Made by a program: the position numbers and the translations under genes. The notes beneath the pieces are model-generated. The model searched no databases and had not been told where the DNA came from. It saw only the letters and a list, made by a program, of their open reading frames with translations. From contig OMYT01000027.1 in assembly GCA_900315315.1 (NCBI GenBank), forward strand, positions 1 to 47,786: DNA of 47,786 nt, read 5' to 3'. The stretch comes from an uncultured Eubacteriales bacterium. Its GTDB lineage: Bacteria; Bacillota; Clostridia; Christensenellales; Aristaeellaceae. Within the stretch, counting starts at the first letter, position 1. Each line of letters opens with the position of its first letter. This document shows, in pieces, positions 23,295 through 32,510 of the stretch.

Positions 23295-26200
23295 ATGAGA
23301 AAGCTCATTTACCATTTGATGCTGATCTGTCTGATTCTGTTTGCCGCTTACTTTGTCTGCGGGCAGACGGCCCTGGCATCCTATATGAGCAACAAGACGG
23401 AGATTGCCGTAAACCTTGAGGTCTCCGGCGCGGAAGCCCTGTGCCAGACGGAGGACGGATATGTCTGGATTGCCCAGTATTCCGGGCTGACGCGGTACGA
23501 TTCCAAGGAATACGAGACCTATAAAAGCTTTGAATACAACGGGCAGGAATACAACATTATCAATGTGTCCGCCCTGGCGGCCAAGGGCAATGTGCTGTAC
23601 GTCGCCACATCCGACCACGTTTACGTTTATAAGGATTATCATTTCGAACCGCTGGTCGAGCTGAACGGCATGATCACCGATATCGTTCTGGATGAAAAGA
23701 GCGATCTGCTGTATATCTGCACCCGGGAAAACGGCGGTATCGTTTACGATCTCGCGGCCGGGACAGAAAGCACCATTCCAGGAACGGAAGGGAAGGCTAT
23801 CCGCGATTTCGCCCCCGGGTACGAGAAGGGCAGGTATTACTACCAGGCGGATGAAGGCGTCTACGATCAGGACGGAAACGAAATACTGCAGAATTCGAAA
23901 CTCATGGAGCTGTATGCCTACGGAGACACCCTGTATATCGCGGAAGATACCGGGGTCATTTACCGGTATGACATGAAAACCGGAACCTTCCTCGACGAAA
24001 TCACCGTTCCGGACCAGGTCAACAAAATCCTATACTCCGAGGCGGATCAGATCCTGTTTGCAGCCTGTGAGAAGGATGGCATATACTGCATTGATTTCAG
24101 CACGGGCGAACCGGTCACGACCCTGGCAGGGGATCTGGACAACAAGAGCCAGCTGATGGACCTGATGATCGACTACCAGGGGAACCTCTGGGTAGCCTCG
24201 CATTTTATCGGCACGTCGGGCGTTTCCATAATTACCAGAAACGCGCTGACCGAGCTGCTGTACGACGACCAGATCTGGCATACGCTGAACGAGCCTCCCG
24301 CGTACGACAGGAACGTCTACGCGGTGGAACGGTACGGAAACATCCTGTACATTGTCTGCTCCAACAGAATCTATCTGTACGACCTGACACGCAAGGAAAT
24401 CCTGCCGGACAACATCCTCATGCAGACCATTGACGAATATGCCGAGCGCAGGACCGAAGAAGGCCGGGCCGGGGGAGACAGCAGCTATTCGTTCGTCTTT
24501 TCGCCGAAAGACGTCGAAATATTCAGAGACAAAGTTTGTTTTGCTGTCACCAACATCGGTCTGGTGGAATATGACCCGGAAACGGAACAGGTTGCGATCT
24601 ACGATTACGATTATATCAACACCCATCTGGGGACGCTTGTCAACGACCCGGACATCACGCTGACGGATAAAATCCGCTCGCTGCGAAGCTTTGATGACGC
24701 GCTGGTTCTCGGCTATTCCAGGGGAATCATGCGCTTTGACGGTGAAACTTTTTTCGTGATCAACGTGGGCTCCAATGTTTTGTATATCAACAAGACGAAG
24801 GATGGAAAGATCCTGTTTGACCAGACCAAGGGCCTGTTCGTCGTTGACGATGGTTTCACCACCGTGACGGAGATTCCGACGGAGAAGAGCGTTACGGGAA
24901 ACCGGCTGAAATTCCTTGTGGACGGGGATGCTCTGTATTACACGCTGAACAGCCGGCTCTTCAGGACATATCCCGAAAAGGGCGACGGTGTTTCCGAAGA
25001 GATCGCGATCCCGTATGTCAAAGGCTCCATCGTTGAGCTTGCAAAGATCAAATACAACAACATAAACGGCGAACCCGTATATAAATACGTCATCGGGAGC
25101 CAGACCCAGCTCTACATTACCGATTCGCTGGAAGGCGACAGCCTGACCGAGTACGAATCCTACGACGCGATCAACGGACTGCAGCCGATCATCGCCAACA
25201 CCTCCGGGTATTACGATGAAGCGGAAATGAAGTATTATCTCCAGTCAACCAACGGCATTTACGTCTACGAGCCGATGATGGCAAGCGAAGACCATCTGCC
25301 GGTCAAAATCGCCTTATCTTCTGTCGATCTCGACGGGACACCTCTTTACGGGGACAGTATCAATCTGGGTAAGGACGTATCCCGTGTAGCCTTCAATGTT
25401 TCCGTTTTCGGATTCCGGCCGAACAGCGGTTTCACGTCCTATTACAAACTGGACGGCGTGGACAGCGACTATACGAGCTACACAGACGAGAACCGGAGCA
25501 TATACTACACAAACCTTCCCGGCGGAAGCTATGACTTCCACTATTATGTAACAGACGAATACGGCCAGGAATCCAACCGGATTCTGATCCACCTGGAGAA
25601 GGAAAAACGATTTACTGAACAATGGTGGTTCTGGGTAATCCTCATTGTGCTTGCGGTTGCTGCACTGTCCCTGATCTCGTTCCTGATTATCCGGTACAAG
25701 ACCAGGCAGTCTTTGAAGCGCCAGGAGGAATACAAGAGCATCACGCTTGAATCGCTCCAGGCGATTGCCCGGACCATCGACGCCAAGGATGAATATACGA
25801 ACGGCCACTCCATCCGCGTCAGCTACTATTCCAGACTGATTGCTGAAAACATGGGCATGGAGCAGGATGAGATCGAAAATATTTACTATATCGCCCTGCT
25901 GCATGATATCGGAAAGATCGCGATTCCCGACAGCATCCTGAACAAGCCCGGAAGACTGACCGAAGAGGAATTCAAGGTGATGAAGAGCCATACGACCCGC
26001 GGAGCCGAGATTCTGAAAGGAATATCGACGATCCCGCAGATCATCGAAGGCGCAAAATCCCATCACGAGAAATATGACGGATCCGGCTATCCCGAAGGCC
26101 TGAAAGGCGAAGATATTCCGCAGGTCGCCAGGATTATATGCTGCGCTGACTGCTTCGACGCCATGGCGTCCAAGCGTGTTTATAAGGAGCCGTTTTCACT

Positions 26201-26381
26201 GGATGTGATTATCGGAGAGTTTGAACGCTGCTCCGGAACACAGTTCGATCCGGAAATTGCCAAAATCGTGATCGGTATGATATCAACCGGCAAGCTGAAA
26301 CCACATTCCGCCGATAATATCTATCTCGGAAGCGACGGCAAGACCCACAGGATCAAAGCGGACGAGGATGATATGGCATAA
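23295..26381 (+). CDS. Membrane HD-GYP phosphodiesterase with beta-propeller sensor
   Basis: The 1028-residue protein starts with a signal anchor (about 5-27). An extracytoplasmic region of some 660 residues contains repeated YxWIAQYSGLTRYD, LWVASHF and YVYE blades typical of two-component-regulator propellers. A Y_Y_Y domain (about 690-770; YTNLPGGSYDFHYYVTDEYG) follows, then a membrane helix (776-800) and an HD-GYP domain (about 815-1000). LLHDIGK (His870-Asp871) and HHEKYDGSGYP (about 923-933) are intact, so cyclic-di-GMP hydrolysis is expected. The design is that of hybrid two-component sensors (BT-type) with the kinase replaced by HD-GYP. The ligand may be a glycan. An EAL protein lies 11 kb away. 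Confidence 0.92.
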   Translation: MRKLIYHLMLICLILFAAYFVCGQTALASYMSNKTEIAVNLEVSGAEALCQTEDGYVWIAQYSGLTRYDSKEYETYKSFEYNGQEYNIINVSALAAKGNVLYVATSDHVYVYKDYHFEPLVELNGMITDIVLDEKSDLLYICTRENGGIVYDLAAGTESTIPGTEGKAIRDFAPGYEKGRYYYQADEGVYDQDGNEILQNSKLMELYAYGDTLYIAEDTGVIYRYDMKTGTFLDEITVPDQVNKILYSEADQILFAACEKDGIYCIDFSTGEPVTTLAGDLDNKSQLMDLMIDYQGNLWVASHFIGTSGVSIITRNALTELLYDDQIWHTLNEPPAYDRNVYAVERYGNILYIVCSNRIYLYDLTRKEILPDNILMQTIDEYAERRTEEGRAGGDSSYSFVFSPKDVEIFRDKVCFAVTNIGLVEYDPETEQVAIYDYDYINTHLGTLVNDPDITLTDKIRSLRSFDDALVLGYSRGIMRFDGETFFVINVGSNVLYINKTKDGKILFDQTKGLFVVDDGFTTVTEIPTEKSVTGNRLKFLVDGDALYYTLNSRLFRTYPEKGDGVSEEIAIPYVKGSIVELAKIKYNNINGEPVYKYVIGSQTQLYITDSLEGDSLTEYESYDAINGLQPIIANTSGYYDEAEMKYYLQSTNGIYVYEPMMASEDHLPVKIALSSVDLDGTPLYGDSINLGKDVSRVAFNVSVFGFRPNSGFTSYYKLDGVDSDYTSYTDENRSIYYTNLPGGSYDFHYYVTDEYGQESNRILIHLEKEKRFTEQWWFWVILIVLAVAALSLISFLIIRYKTRQSLKRQEEYKSITLESLQAIARTIDAKDEYTNGHSIRVSYYSRLIAENMGMEQDEIENIYYIALLHDIGKIAIPDSILNKPGRLTEEEFKVMKSHTTRGAEILKGISTIPQIIEGAKSHHEKYDGSGYPEGLKGEDIPQVARIICCADCFDAMASKRVYKEPFSLDVIIGEFERCSGTQFDPEIAKIVIGMISTGKLKPHSADNIYLGSDGKTHRIKADEDDMA

Positions 26382-26425
26382 CCCCGGTATGATGCCATAG
26401 ATCATAACGGAAGGGGTCTTCGTTC

Positions 26426-27652
26426 ATGGACGACAGTATTCGATATTTGCTGGATCTGGCGATTCTGCTGTTTGCAGCCAAGCTGTTCGGCGTTGCTGGC
26501 AAAAAGATCGGCATCCCGGAAGTGGTGGGGGAGATTCTGGCTGGCTTGGTGGTCGGCAGCGCGGTTTTCGGCTTTGTGAAGGAATCCGATTTTCTCTCGA
26601 AGATGTCCGAGATCGGCGTGATCATGCTGATGTTCGAGGCCGGGCTGGGCACCAATCTCCAGGAGCTGAAGAAATCCGGACTGAAGGCAACGCTGATCGC
26701 CTGCATGGGCGTGCTGGTGCCGATTGCGCTGGGAACGCTCCTGTTCATGAGTTTCTACGGGTTTGACGTCCCCGGATCGGAAAGGTTCAACCGGGGCCTG
26801 TTCATCGGGACGATTATGTCCGCCACCTCCGTGAGTATCACGGTCGCGGCGCTGAAAGAGCTGGGGAAACTGAACGACAGGGTGGGGACCACCATCGTCA
26901 GCGCGGCCATTATTGACGACGTGATCGGGATTATCGTCCTGACGATCGTGACCGGGCTGAGCGGGTCCGCTGCCTCCGAAAACGTCGGCAATGTGCTGCT
27001 GAAGGTCGTTCTTTTCTTTGCTGGCGCCATCGGAACAGGCTTCCTGGTCTACAAGGGCATGGCCTGGCTGGACCGCAGGTACTCGCATCAGCGGCGGATT
27101 CCGATTATCAGCCTGTGCTATTGTTTCGCCCTCGCTTATCTGGCAGAGACGTACTTCGGTATCGCCGATATCACCGGCGCGTATGTGGCCGGGGTGGTTC
27201 TGTGCAACCTGGCGGACAGGGATTATATCGAAAAACGGATCGACATCAGTTCCTATATGATCTTCGCGCCGATTTTTTTCGCGGGGATCGGGCTGAAAGT
27301 CTCCTTCGGAGCCATGGATACGAAGCTGATCTTCTTCAGCATCTGTTTTGTGCTGGTTGCCCTGATCGGCAAGGTCGTCGGATGCGGCGGATGCGCGCGG
27401 CTGCTGGGCTTTAACGGGAAGGATTCCCTGCGGATCGGCGCCGGGATGATGACCCGCGGGGAGGTTGCGCTGATCACGGCGCAGAAAGGGCTCGGAGTCG
27501 GGCTGCTGACGGCGGACTTCTTTACTGCCGTGATCCTGCTGATTCTGGTCAGCTCCGTGATTACGCCGGTTATCCTGAAAAAGCTATACAGCGGCAAGGA
27601 TCCGGAACCGCAGGCGGCTTCCGGGGTCAGCGGTGCGGGACAGACAGGCTGA
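26426..27652 (+). CDS. Cation:proton antiporter (CPA2 / Na+/H+ exchanger family)
   Basis: The 408-residue protein has about 12 predicted membrane helices. GIPEVVGEILAGLVVG near residue 30 and ISATSVSITVAAL-type sequence near 135 are hallmarks of the Na_H_Exchanger domain, and IIDDVIGI near 165 contains the ion-binding Asp pair of CPA2 antiporters. There is no C-terminal RCK/TrkA-N domain, so it is of the short NapA/GerN-like type and not full KefB. AAGGGG lies about 10 nt before the start. It should exchange K+ or Na+ for H+. It follows the HD-GYP gene by 44 nt and may share its transcript. Confidence 0.93.
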   Translation: MDDSIRYLLDLAILLFAAKLFGVAGKKIGIPEVVGEILAGLVVGSAVFGFVKESDFLSKMSEIGVIMLMFEAGLGTNLQELKKSGLKATLIACMGVLVPIALGTLLFMSFYGFDVPGSERFNRGLFIGTIMSATSVSITVAALKELGKLNDRVGTTIVSAAIIDDVIGIIVLTIVTGLSGSAASENVGNVLLKVVLFFAGAIGTGFLVYKGMAWLDRRYSHQRRIPIISLCYCFALAYLAETYFGIADITGAYVAGVVLCNLADRDYIEKRIDISSYMIFAPIFFAGIGLKVSFGAMDTKLIFFSICFVLVALIGKVVGCGGCARLLGFNGKDSLRIGAGMMTRGEVALITAQKGLGVGLLTADFFTAVILLILVSSVITPVILKKLYSGKDPEPQAASGVSGAGQTG

Positions 27653-27712
27653 AAACGGTGAGTTCAACCTGAAAGGCGGAGTTCGATCGATTTGCCTTCG
27701 GGAACAAGTAAC

Positions 27713-27741
27713 TTGTCAAAAAACGGGCGGTATGATATAAT
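27713..27741 (+). promoter_or_regulatory. tRNA-Ser promoter
   Basis: TTGTCA (27713-27718), a 17-nt spacer and TATAAT (27736-27741), 14 nt before the tRNA. Confidence 0.8.
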
Positions 27742-27755
27742 TCGCCCGTTGCCGT

Positions 27756-27841
27756 GGAGCGGTATCGAAGTGGTCATAACGGGCCTGACTCGAAATCAGG
27801 TGACGGGCAACCGTCCGTGGGTTCGAATCCCACCCGCTCCG
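27756..27841 (+). tRNA. tRNA-Ser (anticodon CGA)
   Basis: The acceptor GGAGCGG pairs with CCGCTCC, and G is the discriminator base. The anticodon arm is CCTGACTCGAAATCAGG with CGA, and the long variable arm ACGG-GCAA-CCGT is typical of tRNA-Ser. The T arm GTGGGTTCGAATCCCAC is canonical. The 3' CCA is not encoded. Confidence 0.95.
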
Positions 27842-27851
27842 CACGAATGAA

Positions 27852-27898
27852 AAAACCGGGAAAGCGAGATGAATCATAACATCTGCTTTCCCGGTTTT
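27852..27898 (+). terminator. tRNA-Ser terminator
   Basis: AAAACCGGGAAAGC pairs with GCTTTCCCGGTTTT, with AGATG/CATCT continuing the stem inside. A-tract left and T-tract right would stop transcription from both sides. Confidence 0.85.
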
Positions 27899-27912
27899 GT
27901 TTGCTGTGTTTA

Positions 27913-28119
27913 TCAGCCTTTACCAGTCATATTTCTGCTATCCATAACAGCCCTTATGCCCTGGCATTTAAGGCACTTACGGAACGGTTTGGATTCATCG
28001 CCTTCAGCAAATTCAGGATTGAGACAAGTGCAGTATTTTGTTGAGCCTTGGTCAATATCGTTTCCGCCGGTTACCTGGTCCAGATTCTCGTCATCGATGG
28101 CCTTCTTTTTCCTTTCCAT
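27913..28119 (-). CDS. Small peptide with GG-type leader and four cysteines
   Basis: The start at 28119 has GGAGG about 10 nt upstream. The 68-residue product begins MERKKKAIDDENLDQVTGG, which closely resembles a double-glycine leader of exported bacteriocin and RiPP precursors (acidic ELDQV-GG form). The 49-residue remainder starts NDIDQGSTK and has CTC and CLKC pairs separated by 19 residues, so it could bind metal or form disulfides. It has its own promoter and is convergent with the tRNA terminator. No peptidase-ABC transporter or modifying enzyme is adjacent. The exact class is unknown. Confidence 0.7.
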   Translation of the reverse strand: MERKKKAIDDENLDQVTGGNDIDQGSTKYCTCLNPEFAEGDESKPFRKCLKCQGIRAVMDSRNMTGKG

Positions 28120-28179
28120 TTTCTTTTTCCTCCAATCTGTAATCGGTGTGTTCCTTATGCGCTTGTTGTTCCTGAGCAC

Positions 28180-28209
28180 ATTATACACTAAAAATTCGCT
28201 GTTGTACAA
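28180..28209 (-). promoter_or_regulatory. Promoter of the GG-leader peptide gene
   Basis: On the minus strand, TTGTAC (28209-28204), an 18-nt spacer and TATAAT (28185-28180). Confidence 0.7.
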
Positions 28210-28229
28210 TCATTATGAATGAAAAAGAA

Positions 28230-28694
28230 TCAGAATTCGGCGGTGGGAATCTCATCCTCGCCGGGTTCTTCCTCGCCTTCCTCCGGCGGGGCAGCCTCAA
28301 TAATGAATTCCGACATCCAGGCTTCCTGCGGGAGATTTGCCAGATAGCCGGGAATGTTCACGAGGATGCCGTCCCAGCCGTAGGGGAGGGAGAGATTCAC
28401 GGTGACCTCGGTCGGTTCATCGCCCTTGTTGACGGTGTTGATCAGCTTCATCTCAAAACCGTTGCCGATGGTCGTGGTCATGGTACGGTCCCGCTTGCTG
28501 AGCTTGGACAGGCGTTCCCCGTTGACCCAGACTTCGACCTTTTGCAGGGCGTTATAGGTTTCGCCGTTATACTCGAGGGTTTTGTTGTCGATATAGACCG
28601 TATGCCCGCGCCCGACGACGAACATCAGGGCGGCGATCAGCAGCACAACCAGAAGGGTGCAGCCGCGGAAGATCCATTTGCGCTTATTATTCAT
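28230..28694 (-). CDS. Small membrane-anchored protein of the ABC operon (DUF6672-like)
   Basis: The start at 28694 has AAGGAGG 9 nt upstream and overlaps the permease stop by 8 nt. The 154-residue protein has one N-terminal helix (about 8-30), then an extracytoplasmic beta-rich part (YIDNKTLEYNGETYNAL) and an acidic Pro/Glu tail. It resembles the small DUF6672-type protein that travels with DUF3798 ABC operons; that name is from memory and was not searched. It is probably an accessory or assembly factor of the transporter. Confidence 0.75.
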   Translation of the reverse strand: MNNKRKWIFRGCTLLVVLLIAALMFVVGRGHTVYIDNKTLEYNGETYNALQKVEVWVNGERLSKLSKRDRTMTTTIGNGFEMKLINTVNKGDEPTEVTVNLSLPYGWDGILVNIPGYLANLPQEAWMSEFIIEAAPPEEGEEEPGEDEIPTAEF

Positions 28695-29814
28695 GCTGCT
28701 CTTCCTCCTTCTGGGCCAAGGCAAGCTGCTCCCCGATATTGGCCTTCTGCCGGCGTTTCTTCATCTCATACATGATCAGCGCCAGGGTGATGACACCGTA
28801 GGAAACGAAGACACGGAAGTATTCGCCGATCATGGAGTCGCCGGTGATGACCGCGCCGGCCTGTGGCGCCACGATGAACATCGTGTGGAACAGGATGACA
28901 CCGAGGAAGACGTTGCCGATGGAGGCATGGTCCACGGAAGCGCCGCCGACCAGCAGGGCGGCGATACAGAACATGCCGACCTGGGAATGGGCGGAATAGG
29001 TGGACAGGTTTCCGATATTCTGCAGATACAGGATCATGCCGAAGCCCGCCAGAACAGTGGAGATGATGATGGAGATGATCCGGGTGCGCTCCACATTGAT
29101 GCCGGCGTCACGGGCAACCTGGATATCCTGGCCCACGGCGCGCATATCCTGGCCCAGCTTGGTGCGGCGGAACCAGACAATGAGGATGCACATCAGGGCA
29201 ATGATCAGCAGGGTCAGGACGGGGATTTTCACGCCCGCGATCCGGACCGCCAGGAGATTGTCGATGCACTGACGCATGTTCAGCAGGCTGACGGTGTTCC
29301 GGATGCCGTAACCGCGGGGCAGCTTGATGCTGCTGTGGGCGATCGGGATCACGGAACCCATCAGATACAGGACGATCAGCTGATAGATACCGTTGATAAA
29401 GAAAGAGATAATATAGCTGGTAATCATTTCCCGGCCCTTGGCCATGTTCAGGATCTTTCCGCAGACCCAGCCCAGCAGGACGGAGAAGGGGATCGAGACG
29501 ATCATCGCCAGGACGACGCCGGGAATGCCCCAGATCTGCCAGTCGGACACGAAGATCAGGGCAAGTTCGCCCGCCATCGCGCCGAGGGTCATGCCGAAGT
29601 TCAGGCCCATGCCGGCCATGATCGGGATCAGCAGCGAGAGGATCAGAAACGCGTTCCGGCCCAGGCGGGTGATGATCTCGTTCAGCAGATAGGACGGGGA
29701 GAAACCGGAAATCGGAATACAGACGGCGCAGATGAGGATGAACATCAGCGGCACGGTGTTATTGCGCAGGAACGTAAAGGCTGTTTTCCCCGCGTTTTGT
29801 TGCTTCCCGCTCAT
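28687..29814 (-). CDS. ABC transporter permease (BPD_transp_2 type), second subunit
   Basis: A 375-residue protein with about 9-10 membrane helices. GMGLNFGMTLGAMAGELALI and LLVGGASVDHASIGNVFLGV are the conserved motifs of RbsC/BmpC-like permeases for sugars, nucleosides or related solutes. It pairs with the 29811 permease as a heterodimer; the genes overlap by 4 nt. It is the fourth gene of the operon. Confidence 0.9.
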   Translation of the reverse strand: MSGKQQNAGKTAFTFLRNNTVPLMFILICAVCIPISGFSPSYLLNEIITRLGRNAFLILSLLIPIMAGMGLNFGMTLGAMAGELALIFVSDWQIWGIPGVVLAMIVSIPFSVLLGWVCGKILNMAKGREMITSYIISFFINGIYQLIVLYLMGSVIPIAHSSIKLPRGYGIRNTVSLLNMRQCIDNLLAVRIAGVKIPVLTLLIIALMCILIVWFRRTKLGQDMRAVGQDIQVARDAGINVERTRIISIIISTVLAGFGMILYLQNIGNLSTYSAHSQVGMFCIAALLVGGASVDHASIGNVFLGVILFHTMFIVAPQAGAVITGDSMIGEYFRVFVSYGVITLALIMYEMKKRRQKANIGEQLALAQKEEEQHE

Positions 29815-30866
29815 CTTGACACCTCCGATCTTCTGGTCAGTGCGTAAAGGATCATGCCGTTGGAGGCGATGACGCGAATGACCTCACTCATATCCGTATG
29901 GATGACGGAGTTCATGACCGTAGGCGTCATGGTAACGATACCCTGGAAGAGAAGCGTGCCCAGGATCACGTTCACGATGGTTGCCTTATTGACGGAGGCG
30001 CCGCCGATCAGGATGGCGGAGACCGCCGGGAGCGCCATATAGAACGGCGCCATGTAAAGCTGAATGAAACCGAAACCCTGCTCATAGACCAGGATGCCGA
30101 TGGCGGCCAGCCAGGTGCTCATGACCACGGAGAGCATGCGGATCTTGTCGACCTTGATGCCCGCGGCTTTCGCAAAGGTGGGGTTGGAGCCCACGGCTGT
30201 CATGGCCGTGCCGGTTTTGGTATGGAGGAAGGCCCACATGGCAACGGCCAGCAGGGCAAAGAGCAGCAGCGCGCCGGTGGGAATGGAAATCTTCCCGATG
30301 TTGATCTGCAGAAAGTTGGAGAGGACCTTGTCATAGTACCCTTCGAGGGAGATGGTGGTACGCAGGCCCTTGCCGGCCAGGCCCCAGACCATGTCCGCCT
30401 TATGATAGGGCAGGAGGAGCCACATCATGCACATGAAGGACACGGATGAGAAGCCCACGTAGGTGGCGATCATCATCTCACCGCCCTTGATCCGGTTCAG
30501 GAGGGCACCGTAGCCCATGCCCAGGACCAGGGCGAAGGGAGTCGAAATGACCACGGCCATGACGAAGCTCATCGGGCCGGTGAAACCGAACTCCAGGGAC
30601 AGGGTCGCGCCCAACAGGCCTGAGATGATGCCCAGCGGGAGGCCGAAGTTCAGGCCGCAGCCGGAATGTACCATCGGCACCATGGCCAGAACCAGAATCG
30701 CGTTCCAAGAGAAACGGTTAATGACGTTGGTGATCTGCATGGGCAGATCCACCCCCACGATGGGGGCGAGGATGAACAGCGCAAGCAGGAAGCCGGTGAT
30801 GATCAGCCTCGGAAGTCCGAAGCTTGCGACGAAGGATGCGAGTTTTGCTTTCATCTGCTTCTTCAC
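29811..30866 (-). CDS. ABC transporter permease (BPD_transp_2 type), first subunit
   Basis: A 351-residue permease with about 9 membrane helices. GCGLNFGLPLGIISGLLGAT and ILIGGASVNKATIVNVILGT match its partner permease in position and sequence, so the two arose by duplication. It lies 1 nt after the ATPase gene and overlaps the next permease, so the three are translationally coupled. Confidence 0.9.
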   Translation of the reverse strand: MKKQMKAKLASFVASFGLPRLIITGFLLALFILAPIVGVDLPMQITNVINRFSWNAILVLAMVPMVHSGCGLNFGLPLGIISGLLGATLSLEFGFTGPMSFVMAVVISTPFALVLGMGYGALLNRIKGGEMMIATYVGFSSVSFMCMMWLLLPYHKADMVWGLAGKGLRTTISLEGYYDKVLSNFLQINIGKISIPTGALLLFALLAVAMWAFLHTKTGTAMTAVGSNPTFAKAAGIKVDKIRMLSVVMSTWLAAIGILVYEQGFGFIQLYMAPFYMALPAVSAILIGGASVNKATIVNVILGTLLFQGIVTMTPTVMNSVIHTDMSEVIRVIASNGMILYALTRRSEVSR

Positions 30867-30867
30867 C

Positions 30868-32442
30868 TCACTTTACCTGGCTGATCATCAGCAGACCGAA
30901 CTGTTCTGCCGACTCGGAAGCGGGAAGAATTCCGGCCACCCGGCCGCCGGACACGATGGCGATCCGGTCGCAGGTCTGGCGCAGCTCTTCCAGCTCGGAG
31001 GAAATCATGACAATGGTTACGCCGCTTTTCCGGTTGAACCGCTTGAGGGCGTTCAGCACGAGCGACTTGGCGCCGACATCGATACCCCGGGTAGGCTCGG
31101 AAACGAAGAGGAAGCCGGGCTCCAGGGCGAAGGCTTTCGCGAGGCAGACCTTCTGCTGGTTACCGCCGGAAAGCTCCTTGGCTTTCTGCCGGGAACTGGT
31201 GCACTTGATGGCCAGCTCGTCGATATACCACTGGGTGATTTCGCGAATGGCTTTTTCATCGCGCCATTTGATCAGGCCGCCCAGATAGTTTTTGAGGAAC
31301 TTGTTCTGGATCTGCATGGCCGGGAAGGCGATGTTCCACTCCAGCGTTTCGTCCAGCAGCAGTCCCACGCCGCGCCGGTCCTCCGAAACGAAGGCCATGG
31401 AGGCGTTCAGGCACTCCCGCGGGCTGTTCAGCGGAATCTTTTCACCGCGGAGGGTGACCTCACCGCCGGCGTCATAGAGGCCCATGATGCCGTTGGGGAT
31501 GCCGAGCTTGCCCTGGCCGGCCAGGCCGCCGATGCCGAGAATTTCACCCTCGCGCACGTCCAGATTGACGTTGCGGACGGTTTCACCGGGCATATCTACC
31601 CAGAGCTTCCGGATGGACATGGCGATCGGCGCGTCCGGGTTGTCCCGGATTTCCGTCTGCAGAACCGAGGACATCTGGCGGCCGACCATCAGGCGGGTGA
31701 TCTCCGGAATGTCTGTTTCGCCGGAAGGGACATCCTTGACGACGCAGCCGTCCCGCATAATCACGACCTTGTCGCAGACATCCAGGATTTCCTGCAGGCG
31801 GTGGGTGATAAAGATGACCGCGATCCCCTGGGCAGCCATGCCGCGGATGGATGCGAGGAGCGCTTCTGCTTCCTTCTCCGTCAGGACGGCGGTGGGCTCG
31901 TCCAGGATCAGGAGCTTCAGCTGGTCCTTGCTCAGTTCCCGGGCAATCTCGGTAAACTGTTTGTGCCCGACGGGCATATCGTGAATGACCATATCGCCAT
32001 CGATATGAACGCCCATCTTCCGGATGGCTTCCTCCGACTTCCTGGTCATTTCTTTCCTGTTCAATACATCCAGCCGCTCGCCGAAAACCTCGGAGATTAC
32101 ACTCTTTTTCCTGGGCTCCCGGTTCAGGAGGATGTTCTCGGTGGCGGTAAAGCCGGGAATCAGGGAAAATTCCTGGTGCACCATGCCGATGCCGGCCGCC
32201 AGCGCCTCAAAAGGCGTCTTAAAATCGACCTTCTGCCCGTTCAGCAGAATGTCGCCCTCATACCCGCCGGTATCGCGGATTACGTCCATCCCGAAAAGAA
32301 TTTTCATCAGGGTGGACTTGCCGGCGCCGTTTTCGCCGACCAGACCGAGAACCTCGCCCTCTTCGAGGGTCAGGTTGATATCGGTCAACACCTGATTGCC
32401 GAAGAAATCCTTGCGGATGTTCTTCATTTCAAGAAGACTCAT
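30868..32442 (-). CDS. Sugar-type ABC ATPase with two nucleotide-binding domains
   Basis: The start at 32442 (MSLLEMKNIRKDF) is preferred over a longer frame to 32478 because it matches the family start and has AAGGAT upstream. In 524 residues there are two ABC domains, as in RbsA/MglA. The first has Walker A GENGAGKST, a degenerate signature (FTEIARELSKDQLK instead of LSGGQ) and Walker B LLILDEPT. The second has the divergent Walker A GLAGQGK (lacking the usual GxxGxGKS form), the signature LSGGNQQK and FVSEPTRGID. Such unequal sites are normal in this class. Confidence 0.93.
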   Translation of the reverse strand: MSLLEMKNIRKDFFGNQVLTDINLTLEEGEVLGLVGENGAGKSTLMKILFGMDVIRDTGGYEGDILLNGQKVDFKTPFEALAAGIGMVHQEFSLIPGFTATENILLNREPRKKSVISEVFGERLDVLNRKEMTRKSEEAIRKMGVHIDGDMVIHDMPVGHKQFTEIARELSKDQLKLLILDEPTAVLTEKEAEALLASIRGMAAQGIAVIFITHRLQEILDVCDKVVIMRDGCVVKDVPSGETDIPEITRLMVGRQMSSVLQTEIRDNPDAPIAMSIRKLWVDMPGETVRNVNLDVREGEILGIGGLAGQGKLGIPNGIMGLYDAGGEVTLRGEKIPLNSPRECLNASMAFVSEDRRGVGLLLDETLEWNIAFPAMQIQNKFLKNYLGGLIKWRDEKAIREITQWYIDELAIKCTSSRQKAKELSGGNQQKVCLAKAFALEPGFLFVSEPTRGIDVGAKSLVLNALKRFNRKSGVTIVMISSELEELRQTCDRIAIVSGGRVAGILPASESAEQFGLLMISQVK

Positions 32443-32510
32443 TGCGTGATCAATCCTTATTCTTTGATAATAAGCCAATCATTGAAGGGATTTCGCGCCT
32501 GCGGGCGCGA

